NCBI RefSeq assembly: GCF_900114565.1
Contig: NZ_FOTM01000016.1
Coordinates: 21,574-85,573 of the forward strand
DNA length: 64,000 nt
DNA from: Leifsonia sp. CL147
Lineage (GTDB): Bacteria; Actinomycetota; Actinomycetes; Actinomycetales; Microbacteriaceae
Direction of reading: 5' to 3'
The position numbers were made by a program, and so were the translations under genes. Below, in pieces: positions 35,471 to 43,458 of the stretch. The notes under the pieces are model-generated. The model searched no databases. It had not been told where the DNA came from and saw only the letters and a program-made list of their open reading frames with translations. Each line of letters opens with the position of its first letter. The first letter of the stretch is position 1.

Positions 35471-36658
35471 ATGTACGGACGCTTCCGCGACCACATCGCG
35501 ACGCAGCTGACGGAGATCGAGGAGGCCGGGCTCACCAAGCGCGAGCGCAGCATCCGCGGGCCGCAGTCCGCGCTGATCACCGCCGACGGGCAGGACGTGC
35601 TCAACTTCTGCGCCAACAACTACCTGGGGCTCGCCGACCACCCCGCGCTCCGGGATGCGGCGAAGACCGCCCTCGACGACTGGGGCTACGGGATGGCCTC
35701 GGTGCGTTTCATCTGCGGCACCCAGGAGCAGCATCTGGAGCTGGAACGCCGGGTCTCGCGCTTCCTCGGCACCGAGGCGACCATCCTCTTCTCGTCCTGC
35801 TTCGACGCCAACGGCGGCGTCTTCGAGACCCTGTTCGGGGCCGAGGACGCGATCGTCTCGGACGAGCTGAACCACGCATCCATCATCGACGGCATCCGCC
35901 TGTCGAAGGCGCAGCGGTATCGCTACCGGAACCGCGACCTGGCCGACCTGCGCGCCCAGCTGGAGGCGGCCCGGGAGGCGGGCGCGCGGTTCACCGTGAT
36001 CGTGACCGACGGCGTCTTCTCGATGGACGGCTACATCGCGCCGCTGGCCCAGATCTGCGACCTGGCCGACGAGTTCGGCGCGCTGGTGTTCGTGGACGAC
36101 TCGCACGCCGTGGGGTTCATCGGCGAGCACGGCCGCGGAACGCCGGAGTTGTGCGGCGTCTCCGACCGCGTGGACATCTACACGGGCACGTTCGGCAAGG
36201 CGCTCGGCGGAGCGTCCGGGGGCTACGTCTCCAGCCGCCGCGAGATCGTCGACCTCCTGCGCCAGCGGGCGCGTCCGTACCTGTTCTCGAACACCCTGGC
36301 GCCCTCCATCGTGGCCGGGACGCTCGCCGCGCTCGACCTGCTGGAGCAGTCCGACCAGCTGCGGGCGCAGCTGGTCCACAACGCCGAGCTGTTCCGCCGG
36401 CTCATGACGGAGGCGGGATTCGACCTGCTGCCGGGGGAGCATCCCATCGTCCCGGTCATGTTCGGGGATGCGGCGCTCACCGCCCGCATGGCCGACGAGA
36501 TGCAGCGCCAGGGCGTCTACGTGACCGCGTTCTCGTACCCCGTGGTCCCGAAGGGCCGGGCGCGCATCCGCGTGCAACTGTCGGCGGCGCACACGGAGGA
36601 CGAGATCCGCCGCTGCGTGGATGCGTTCACCGCGTCCCGCGCGGCCGTCGCCGGGTAG
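35471..36658 (+). CDS. kbl: Glycine C-acetyltransferase (2-amino-3-ketobutyrate CoA ligase)
   Basis: A 395-residue alpha-oxoamine synthase. The PLP lysine is Lys243 in [16 protein letters not shown]. Other marks are [39 protein letters not shown] and [17 protein letters not shown]. It completes threonine breakdown with the upstream tdh: 2-amino-3-oxobutyrate plus CoA gives glycine and acetyl-CoA. It starts two bases after the tdh stop, so the pair is an operon. Confidence 0.96.
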   Translation: MYGRFRDHIATQLTEIEEAGLTKRERSIRGPQSALITADGQDVLNFCANNYLGLADHPALRDAAKTALDDWGYGMASVRFICGTQEQHLELERRVSRFLGTEATILFSSCFDANGGVFETLFGAEDAIVSDELNHASIIDGIRLSKAQRYRYRNRDLADLRAQLEAAREAGARFTVIVTDGVFSMDGYIAPLAQICDLADEFGALVFVDDSHAVGFIGEHGRGTPELCGVSDRVDIYTGTFGKALGGASGGYVSSRREIVDLLRQRARPYLFSNTLAPSIVAGTLAALDLLEQSDQLRAQLVHNAELFRRLMTEAGFDLLPGEHPIVPVMFGDAALTARMADEMQRQGVYVTAFSYPVVPKGRARIRVQLSAAHTEDEIRRCVDAFTASRAAVAG

Positions 36659-36660
36659 TG

Positions 36661-37060
36661 CGGAAACGGAGGTAGCGCGGCCGGCCCTCCGCCTCACGGC
36701 CTGCGGAAACGGTGTCTGCGGCCGGGGTGTCTGCGGAAACGGAGGCGATGCGGCCCCGGTGTGGCCGCCCCCGCCGCCGGGCGCTCGCGGAAACGGAGGC
36801 GATCTGGCCGCCGTCGCCGCCGGGCCCTCGCGGAAACGGAGGCAATCTGGCCGCAGTCCGCCCGAATCGCCTCCCTTTCGCGCCTGAGCGCGGCGTATCG
36901 CCCGGATCCGCCTCCCTTTCCGACGCGGGTTCGCGGCGTATCGCCGGGATTCGCCTCCGTTTCCGACGCGGGTTCGCGGCGTATCGCCGGGATTCGCCTC
37001 CGTTTCCGACGCGGGTTCGCGGCGTATCGCCGGGATCCGCCTCCCTTTCCTACGCGGGAT
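36661..37060. repeat. Head-to-head repeat array with a 43-bp unit (gap 36659-37087)
   Basis: The right half holds five copies of a unit containing CCTCC(C/G)TTTCCGACGCGG and TTCGCGGCGTATCGCCGG. The TTTCC words lie at 36876, 36917, 36960, 37003 and 37046, that is, 41, 43, 43 and 43 bases apart. The left half holds five copies of the reverse word GGAAACGGAGG (36662, 36705, 36735, 36789, 36832). The array sits exactly between two convergent genes and contains no gene. Confidence 0.9.
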
Positions 37061-37087
37061 CGCGGGGACGCATCCCGACCCCCGGGG

Positions 37088-38476
37088 TCAGTCCTCGAGG
37101 GAGGGACGGGCTCGGTGGCGGGCGACGAGGATGCCGCGGCGTGCGAAGAACAGCACGAGGCCGGTCACGAGGAAGAGCGCCAGCGCGATGAGGTCGACCA
37201 GGGCGACCGTCCCGGCGACGGCCGCCGCCTGCACAAGCCCGCAGGCGGACGGAGTCTGCCCGGCGGCGCACAGGAAGCGGTCGCTCGCGCTGGTCGCTCC
37301 CGACGTCAGCCAGCTGCCGATCAGCTTGTTGTACCCGGTCTCCAGTCCGCGGACGAGCGTCGGACCGCTGTGCCCCTGGCCGGGCACCGCCCAGTACGTG
37401 ACCGCCCAGCCCGCCTGCTCCGCCGCGGTCGCGGTCGCCTCGACCTGCGGCCGGAACTTCGGGTCCTCCGCACCGGCGACGAAGACGGCGACGGTCGGCT
37501 GCGGGTAGTCCCGCGACGCGAGGATGTTCGCCGGCCAGGTCTTCTCGTATGCGACCTGGCTTCCGCCGAAGAACGTGTCGCGGGTGAAGACCGGGAGGTG
37601 CTCGCCGGGCTTGTCCGGCCCCGAGACATCGATGAGGGCGCCCCACTTCTCGGGATGCGCTGCCGCCAGGTACGCGGCGCACTCGCCGCCGTGCGAGAAG
37701 CCGGCGATCACGTGGTCGGCGCGGTCCCGCGACACCGGGAGGTTCGCGTCGATCCAGGCGGGCACATCCTGAGACAGATAGGTGTCGAGCTTGCCGGCCG
37801 ACGTGTCGGCGCAGGGCGGGTTCTTGCTCTGTCCGCCGAGCTGGTCCACGACGAGCACGAAGGGCGCCTGGGCGAGCCGGTCGTCGCCGAGGCTGTGCAG
37901 CGCGTCCAGCGTCGCGCCCAGCGTCGGGTCGCCCGGCTGGCCCATCATCATCTCGACGACCGGTCGCGTTGCGCCCGGGTCGCGCAGCCAGCCCGAAGGA
38001 ACGAAGAGGTGGGCGTCGCGAGCGCTGAATCCCGATGCCGTCGGCGGGACGTGCACCGCCAGCTCGTAACCGTCCGCGAGCGTCTGCCCGGTCACCGGGA
38101 TGCTGTGCCCGGCCACGGTCGCCTCCGCGAACGCCGGCGCCGCGGCGATTCCGGCCACGGCGACGGTGAGGACGGCGGCAGCCGAAGCGACGCCGATCCG
38201 TACGGCCCTGCGCCGTGAGGACTGGATGACGTCCCCGATGGCGAGCGGCAGGACGGTCGCGGCGAGGACCACGATGAACCAGCCGGGCCCGGCGAGGTCC
38301 GGCCGGGGGAGCAGCAGCACCCCGAGCAGCACCAGCCCTACGCCGATGAGCTGTCCGGCGACCACCGCGATGACGGTCGCCGTCGCCCGGAACCGCACTG
38401 CCCGGCGCACGAATCGGAACGCCGGGTAGACGCCGGCAGCAACGAGCGCCGCAGCGAGCCAGAACAGTGGGGACAT
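37088..38476 (-). CDS. Membrane-anchored esterase (alpha/beta hydrolase)
   Basis: A 462-residue protein. Four hydrophobic segments fill residues 2-116. An extracytoplasmic alpha/beta hydrolase domain of the esterase-D/mycolyltransferase type follows: the nucleophile elbow is VIAGFSHGGECAAYLAAAHP (GxSxG), with an Asp in VAGAEDPKF and a His in VPGQGHSG. A last hydrophobic span (VALVDLIALALFLVTGLVLFF) ends in a basic tail. It probably acts on a cell-envelope ester. Substrate unknown. The start is the Met directly before the first span. Confidence 0.8.
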   Translation of the reverse strand: MSPLFWLAAALVAAGVYPAFRFVRRAVRFRATATVIAVVAGQLIGVGLVLLGVLLLPRPDLAGPGWFIVVLAATVLPLAIGDVIQSSRRRAVRIGVASAAAVLTVAVAGIAAAPAFAEATVAGHSIPVTGQTLADGYELAVHVPPTASGFSARDAHLFVPSGWLRDPGATRPVVEMMMGQPGDPTLGATLDALHSLGDDRLAQAPFVLVVDQLGGQSKNPPCADTSAGKLDTYLSQDVPAWIDANLPVSRDRADHVIAGFSHGGECAAYLAAAHPEKWGALIDVSGPDKPGEHLPVFTRDTFFGGSQVAYEKTWPANILASRDYPQPTVAVFVAGAEDPKFRPQVEATATAAEQAGWAVTYWAVPGQGHSGPTLVRGLETGYNKLIGSWLTSGATSASDRFLCAAGQTPSACGLVQAAAVAGTVALVDLIALALFLVTGLVLFFARRGILVARHRARPSLED

Positions 38477-38678
38477 ACCCGTCAGTCTACCTATCGCCCG
38501 CCCCCCGCAATGCCCCCAATTCGGGCATCTGAAAGGCTTCTGACCCGAATTGGGGTAACCCACAGCGTAAGGCGGCCTGCTCAGGACCTGGCCGCACGGG
38601 CGCGGCCGGACGCCGCGAGGACAGGAGCGGGCCCCCGACCCGGATGTTGCGGGTCCAAGCCTCTGCGACACTGGAGGC

Positions 38679-39869
38679 GTGTCCTCCGCAGCCCCCGGCT
38701 TTCCGTACGAACGCCTGCGTCGGTGGCCGGACGTCGAGGCTCCCAACCTCTTCGCCTCCGACGCGGCCGATCGGCTCCTCGCCGACCTCGCCGCGGAGGC
38801 GGTGGGTGCGCCCGGACTGGTGGTCATCGGCGACGCCTACGGCGCGCTCACCCTCGCGGCTGCCGCGCGCGGGGCGCGAGGAATCCGCGTCCACCAGGAT
38901 GCGCTGACGGGCGAGCGCGCGCTCGACGCCAATGCTGCCGCCCTCGACCTCGCCGGTGCGTACGAGCACCGCGCCCTCGACGCCAATGCTGCCGCCCTCG
39001 ACCTCGCCGGTGCGTACGAGCACCGCGCCCTCGACGCCGGACTCGTCCGCGGCGCGCGCACGGTTCTCCTGCGCCTCCCGCGCAGCCTCGACGCGCTCGA
39101 CGAGATCTCGGGCCTGATCGCCGAGCACGCGCATCCCGAGGTCGTGGTCCTCGCCGGCGGGATGCTGAAGCACATGACCGTCGCGATGAACGAGGTCCTC
39201 GGCGGGTTCTTCCACTCGGTCGAGGCCTCCCTCGCCCGGCAGAAGGCCCGCGTCCTGACCGTGCGGGAGCCGCATCCCGCAGCCGCGACCCCCGGGCCTC
39301 GCTGGCCTCGGCGCTCGCGGGACCCCGAATCCGGCCTCTGGATCTGCGCCCACGGAGCGGCCTTCGCCGGCACCTCGGTCGACATCGGCACGCGCTTCCT
39401 GCTCAGCGTCCTGGACGATGCCGTGCCGGGCGCGCACACGGCCGTCGACCTCGGCTGCGGGACGGGGGTGCTCGCGTCGGCGCTCGCCGTTTCGCGGCCG
39501 GGGCTGCGGGTCGTCGCGACCGACCAGTCCGCCGCGGCCGTCGCGTCCGCCACGGCGACGGCGGCAGCGAACGGGGTGGCCGACCGGGTGACCGTGGTCC
39601 GGGATGACGGGCTCGCCTCGCAGCCGGACGCCTCGGCCGAGCTGATCGTGCTCAATCCGCCGTTCCACATCGGCTCCGCCGTGCACACCGGTGCCGCGCT
39701 CCGGCTGTTCGCCGATGCCGGCCGCGTGCTGGCTCCCGGCGGCGAGCTCTGGACCGTCTGGAACTCGCACCTCGGCTACCGCGCCGCTCTCGAGCGCAGC
39801 GTCGGCCCGACGCGTCAGATCGCGCGCAACGCGAAGTTCACCGTCACCGCATCCCGCAAGCGCCCCTGA
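38679..39869 (+). CDS. Class I SAM-dependent methyltransferase, RsmC/RlmG-like
   Basis: A 396-residue protein with two tandem Rossmann-like halves, as in RsmC and RlmG. The N-terminal half is degenerate. The C-terminal half has HTAVDLGCGTGVLASALA for SAM binding and LIVLNPPFHIG, the NPPF motif of rRNA/DNA guanine-N2 methyltransferases. A 16S or 23S rRNA guanine is the likely target. Residues ~82-117 contain an exact 18-residue duplication (see repeat). The GTG start at 38679 is the most likely one. Confidence 0.82.
   Translation: MSSAAPGFPYERLRRWPDVEAPNLFASDAADRLLADLAAEAVGAPGLVVIGDAYGALTLAAAARGARGIRVHQDALTGERALDANAAALDLAGAYEHRALDANAAALDLAGAYEHRALDAGLVRGARTVLLRLPRSLDALDEISGLIAEHAHPEVVVLAGGMLKHMTVAMNEVLGGFFHSVEASLARQKARVLTVREPHPAAATPGPRWPRRSRDPESGLWICAHGAAFAGTSVDIGTRFLLSVLDDAVPGAHTAVDLGCGTGVLASALAVSRPGLRVVATDQSAAAVASATATAAANGVADRVTVVRDDGLASQPDASAELIVLNPPFHIGSAVHTGAALRLFADAGRVLAPGGELWTVWNSHLGYRAALERSVGPTRQIARNAKFTVTASRKRP
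38922..39029 (+). repeat. Exact 54-bp tandem duplication inside the methyltransferase gene
   Basis: The 54 bases starting CTCGACGCCAATGCTGCC occur twice without a single difference (38922-38975 and 38976-39029), with nine bases of a third copy. The duplication keeps the frame and adds 18 residues (LDANAAALDLAGAYEHRA). Identity at all codon positions implies a recent event. Confidence 0.95.
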
Positions 39870-39893
39870 CCCTCGAACCGTCCAGCCCCACCG

Positions 39894-39953
39894 TCGAGTA
39901 CACGAAGATTGGACGCGACACGCCGCGGGAGCGTGCAATCTTCGTGTACTCGA
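39894..39953. repeat. Perfect 18-bp palindromic element between convergent genes
   Basis: TCGAGTACACGAAGATTG and its exact complement enclose a 24-base loop. It lies between the methyltransferase and the GDPD-like gene and is followed by GGGTGGGGC-type repeats. Layout matches the other intergenic palindromes, but the arm sequence belongs to the GAGTACAC family. Confidence 0.9.
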
Positions 39954-40007
39954 GGGTGGGGCTCGAGGGTGGGGCTCGAGGGTAGGGGTCGAGGGTGGGA
40001 GGAGGGG

Positions 40008-41027
40008 TCAGGCGGCGAGGACCTCGCGGACGCCGGAGACGACGAGGCCGAGGGCACCCTCGCCGCGCGAACGGGTGGCGGCGGCACGCGACGGGACGAC
40101 GTGCGCCAGCACGGGCTTGCCGCTCGCGGCGAAGGTCCGCCATTGCTCCGCCCCCGCCGTGTAGTCGAGGCCCAGCCAGCTCCAGCGCTCCTGGGTGGAT
40201 GCGAAGAGCGTCCCGTCCGCCGCGACCTCGGCGCCGTAGTAGTAGCCCCACGTGCGATACCCGCGCGCCCGCGCATCCACGGGCCAGGCGCGCGCTGTGC
40301 AGTACCCCTTCGCGACGAAGGTGGCGGTGGGATGCTTCACTCGGCCCATGAGGCCCAGCAGCTCCCCGAAGTGCTCGGCCGGCACCGCTTTCGGGTCGAC
40401 GAAGATCGTGTGCGTGCCGGCGTAGGCGTCCGCAAGCTCCTCGAAGCGCAGGTAGGGCTGCCGCGGCTGCGTCGGGTCGTTGGTCTCGGCGGCGGTGATC
40501 GTGTGCTGCTGCACCTCGCTCCAGGTGTGCTCCGCGGCGTGGAAGCCGGACGTCCCCGAGGTGCGATCGAGGGTGTCGTCGTGGAGACCGAACCAGACGC
40601 CGTCCGACGTGCGGGCCAGCGAGATCTCGAGCGCGTTGACGCCGAGCGCGACCGAATTGCGGTAGGCCTCCATCGACATCTCCGGCCAGTCGAGCGACCC
40701 GCCGCGATGGGCCACCGTGAAGCCCGGGCGCGTCGTCAACCGGTCGACGAGGAGGCCGTCAGGCGAGCCGTGCGGCTTCGGACTCGCCGCAGGGCCGTTC
40801 GGAGAGCCGGGGAACCGGGGAAGGAGCACCGCCCCGCCGACCGCCGCGGCGAGGACCGCCGCTCCGCCGGCGAGCCCGCCGATCATCGCGCGCCGGGAGA
40901 TCCGCCCGGGCCCAGCCCCGCGCCCGGCCGCGTGCGCGTCTCCGCCCCCGGCCCAGCCCCCGGCCGCGCGCGCGTCTCCGCGACCGCCCTCCGCGGGCGG
41001 GGTGGCGGAGTCCTCATCGCCGGGCAT
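40008..41027 (-). CDS. Glycerophosphodiester phosphodiesterase-like protein with Tat-type signal
   Basis: A 339-residue protein. A Gly/Ala-rich N-terminus leads to RISRRAMIGGLAGGAAVLAA, a twin-arginine signal. The TIM-barrel domain begins FTVAHRGGSLDWPEMSMEAY (catalytic His, HRG) and has WFGLHDDTLDRTSG (second His). The metal-binding E-x-D of the family reads EIS (ALEISLARTSDG), so the Asp ligand is missing. It may hydrolyse phosphodiesters weakly or have another role. The ATG at 41027 is the Met nearest the signal. Confidence 0.78.
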   Translation of the reverse strand: MPGDEDSATPPAEGGRGDARAAGGWAGGGDAHAAGRGAGPGRISRRAMIGGLAGGAAVLAAAVGGAVLLPRFPGSPNGPAASPKPHGSPDGLLVDRLTTRPGFTVAHRGGSLDWPEMSMEAYRNSVALGVNALEISLARTSDGVWFGLHDDTLDRTSGTSGFHAAEHTWSEVQQHTITAAETNDPTQPRQPYLRFEELADAYAGTHTIFVDPKAVPAEHFGELLGLMGRVKHPTATFVAKGYCTARAWPVDARARGYRTWGYYYGAEVAADGTLFASTQERWSWLGLDYTAGAEQWRTFAASGKPVLAHVVPSRAAATRSRGEGALGLVVSGVREVLAA

Positions 41028-41189
41028 GCAAAACCCTAGGCATCGCGACCGGATCCGATCAAGGGACCCGACCTGGGGATGTTCGCCAACCGATCCAGAA
41101 ATCTCCACCGCATCCGCGGCGAACGATGATTCTCACAACGCTTTCAGCCCTCAATCCGTAACTCGACAACCGAATCCGTCGTAAAACGC

Positions 41190-41218
41190 TTGTCCTCACG
41201 GCCGGATGTTGCTAACGT
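41190..41218 (+). promoter_or_regulatory. Promoter of the APC permease gene
   Basis: TTGTCC (41190-41195), a 17-base spacer and TAACGT (41213-41218) make a plausible housekeeping promoter 68 bases before the ATG. No riboswitch-like structure was seen in the leader. Confidence 0.5.
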
Positions 41219-41285
41219 CCCCCTGTCGCACACCGGCGTTGCCCTTCGCCACCCGACCCCGCGACCCGTGAACCGAGGGAGAGCA

Positions 41286-42812
41286 ATGACGCAGACCAGT
41301 TCCCGGCCGGACGCCTCATACGGCGGCGGCGGACCCGAACCGGACGAGCACCGCCACGCGCTGAAGGCCGACGGCGTCAGCGCGGCCGGCTCCATCGTGA
41401 TGGCCGTGGCCGGAAGCGCGCCCGCGTACTCGATCGCAGCCACCACGGCGACGCTCGTCGGGGTCGCGGCCCTCGGAGCACCGGCCGCCCTGCTCTGGTG
41501 CGGCATCCCGATGCTCGGCATCGCCTGGGCGTTCCTCTACCTCGGACGGCTCGACGTCAACGCCGGCGCCGCCTACTCGTGGGTCGCACGGGCACTGCAC
41601 CCCATCCTCGGCTTCCTGTCCGGATGGGCGCTCGTGATCTCCGCGACGGTCTTCATGATCGCGGGTGCGCTGCCCGCCGGCTCGATGACGGTATCGCTGT
41701 TCGCGCCGGAGCAGGCGGACAACACACTGCTGGTCACCGGCGTGGGCGCCCTCTGGTTCCTCGTGATGGCTGCGTGCGTGCTTTTCGGCGTGCAGGTCAC
41801 CGCTCGCGCGCAGTGGATCATGTCGGTCATCGAGGTCGGCATCCTGATCGTCTTCGCGGCGCTCATGATCGTGCGAGCGGCGACCACCGCGCACGCCGGA
41901 CCGTCCTTCTCCTGGGACTGGCTCGGGTTCCAGCACCTCACCGGCCCGGGAGTCTTCGTCTCGGCAGCGCTCATCGCCGCGTTCTACTTCTGGGGCTGGG
42001 ATGTCTCGGCCAACCTGAACGAGGAGACCAAGGACGGCCACAGGAGCGCCGGCTCCGCCGGCATCATCGGCGTGATCATCGTCTTCCTGCTGTTCGAGAT
42101 CTTCACCATCGCGACGCTCGTCATCCTCCCCGAGAAGAAGATCGAGGCCAGCGGAGCCAACCTCCTCTCGGTGCTCGGCGACGCGGTCTGGCCGGGGATC
42201 GGCGGCAAGATCCTGGTGATCGCCGTCGCGCTCTCGACCATCGCGACCCTGGAGACCACGCTCATCCAGGTCACCCGCACCCTCTTCTCGATGGGACGCG
42301 ACAACACCATCCCGAAGATCTTCGGCAGCATCCACCGCCGGTGGCGCACGCCGGCCTTCGCGACCCTGATCGTCGTCGGGGTCTCGCTGCTGCTGTTCCT
42401 CGGTGCGAACCTGCTCGGGCAGACGGTCGGCGAAGTCCTGAACAACGCCATCCTCTCCATCGGCATCCAGATCGCGTTCTACTACACGCTCGCCGGCGTG
42501 GCCGTAGTGGTCGCGTACCGGCGGGTGCTGTTCGCCTCGGCGAAGAACTTCATCCTGATCGGGCTGTGGCCCGCCGTCGGGGCGATCTTCATGGGCGTGA
42601 TCTTCGTCATCGGCATCGTCCAGAACTTCCAGAACGATGCGATCGTCGTCAACGGCCTCGGACTCGGGCTGATCGTGCTCGGCCTCGTGCCGATCCTGAT
42701 CTTCTACCGCAAGGCGCGCGAGTACTACACGCGCCGTCCGCTCGAACTGCCCGAGGAGCTCGACGCCGCCGCCCCGCCCAACGTCGACGACCGCGACCCC
42801 GCCGCCCGCTGA
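41286..42812 (+). CDS. APC-superfamily amino acid permease
   Basis: A 508-residue polytopic protein with about twelve spans. It begins with ~30 polar residues, then GVSAAGSIVMAVAGSAPAYS in the first span, where APC transporters bind substrate. AFYFWGWDVSANLNEETKD in the sixth-to-seventh region and RTLFSMGRDNTIPKIFGSIH are also typical. It imports an amino acid or amine; specificity is not readable. ATG at 41286 follows GGGAGAG. A perfect palindrome follows the stop. Confidence 0.88.
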   Translation: MTQTSSRPDASYGGGGPEPDEHRHALKADGVSAAGSIVMAVAGSAPAYSIAATTATLVGVAALGAPAALLWCGIPMLGIAWAFLYLGRLDVNAGAAYSWVARALHPILGFLSGWALVISATVFMIAGALPAGSMTVSLFAPEQADNTLLVTGVGALWFLVMAACVLFGVQVTARAQWIMSVIEVGILIVFAALMIVRAATTAHAGPSFSWDWLGFQHLTGPGVFVSAALIAAFYFWGWDVSANLNEETKDGHRSAGSAGIIGVIIVFLLFEIFTIATLVILPEKKIEASGANLLSVLGDAVWPGIGGKILVIAVALSTIATLETTLIQVTRTLFSMGRDNTIPKIFGSIHRRWRTPAFATLIVVGVSLLLFLGANLLGQTVGEVLNNAILSIGIQIAFYYTLAGVAVVVAYRRVLFASAKNFILIGLWPAVGAIFMGVIFVIGIVQNFQNDAIVVNGLGLGLIVLGLVPILIFYRKAREYYTRRPLELPEELDAAAPPNVDDRDPAAR

Positions 42813-42837
42813 CCCACCCAGCGCCCCGCGCCCCACC

Positions 42838-42899
42838 GCCGAGTACACAAAGACTGCACGCTTTCCCCCTCGGGAGCGTGCAGTCTTTGTGTACTCGGC
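42838..42899. repeat. Perfect 24-bp palindromic element between convergent genes
   Basis: Arms 42838-42861 and 42876-42899 are exact complements (starting GCCGAGTACACAAAGACTGC) around a 14-base loop. GGGGCGGAGGGGCGG-like repeats follow to 42980. The long perfect stem could stop transcription from both sides. Closely similar in layout to the element at 39894. Confidence 0.92.
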
Positions 42900-42982
42900 G
42901 GAGGGGCGGAGGGGCGTGGGACGGTGGGGCGGAGGGGCGGAGGGGCGGAGGGGCGTGGGGCGGTGGGGCGGTGGGGCGGGAT

Positions 42983-43330
42983 TCAGAGGTCGTCGTTGCG
43001 CCGACGTCGCGCCGGGGACTCGAGGAGGGAGAGGATGAAGAGCAGGGCGAGGAGCGCGAAGATGCTCAGCGCCGCGATGAGGTCGCTCCAGGAGAACGGG
43101 ATGAGCTCACCGTCGATCGAGAGGACGAACACCGTCTCCACCACGCCGAACGCGACGAAGAAGACCCCGAGCAGCGTGCGCGTCAGCTTCACGTTGGGTC
43201 CCCGCCGGTGCAGCTCCACGCGGCGCAGTTCGACCATGAGGCTCAGCAGCAGCAGTGGCAGGACCTGGGCGAGCGTCGCGGCGGTCGCGCTGTCGATCAG
43301 CACGACGCGGAGCGGGGCCGGATACACCAT
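42983..43330 (-). CDS. Small three-TM membrane protein
   Basis: A 115-residue protein with three hydrophobic spans ([63 protein letters not shown]), a positively charged loop after the first, and an Arg/Asp tail. No family is recognised. The Met at 43330 is used; a GTG at 43351 is possible. It is divergent from clpB with a 128-base gap that holds a HAIR site. Confidence 0.55.
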   Translation of the reverse strand: MVYPAPLRVVLIDSATAATLAQVLPLLLLSLMVELRRVELHRRGPNVKLTRTLLGVFFVAFGVVETVFVLSIDGELIPFSWSDLIAALSIFALLALLFILSLLESPARRRRNDDL

Positions 43331-43404
43331 GGGCGCCAGGGTACCCGTCACGGGCCACGGGGATCGAGGGCGAGTCCGGGTGGAATATCCCCTCGCGCAC
43401 GAAA

Positions 43405-43425
43405 GTTGAGCCTGGTAGACTCAAG
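43405..43425 (+). promoter_or_regulatory. HAIR operator (HspR site) upstream of clpB
   Basis: GTTGAGC, seven bases, ACTCAAG: two differences from the HAIR consensus, both in the left arm. It lies 34 bases ahead of the clpB start and links clpB to the HspR encoded at 30764. Confidence 0.88.
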
Positions 43426-43458
43426 TTTGCCCAGAACGAGAATGGGGAAGGGAACCAG

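Noticed and set aside
36661..37060. Possible CRISPR array
   Set aside because: The period is 43 bases with no unique spacers, the copies are nearly contiguous and the left half is inverted; no cas genes in the window.
43255..43458. Upstream extension of clpB in the same frame
   Set aside because: It would run through the HAIR operator and overlap the divergent gene; no homology to the ClpB N-domain.
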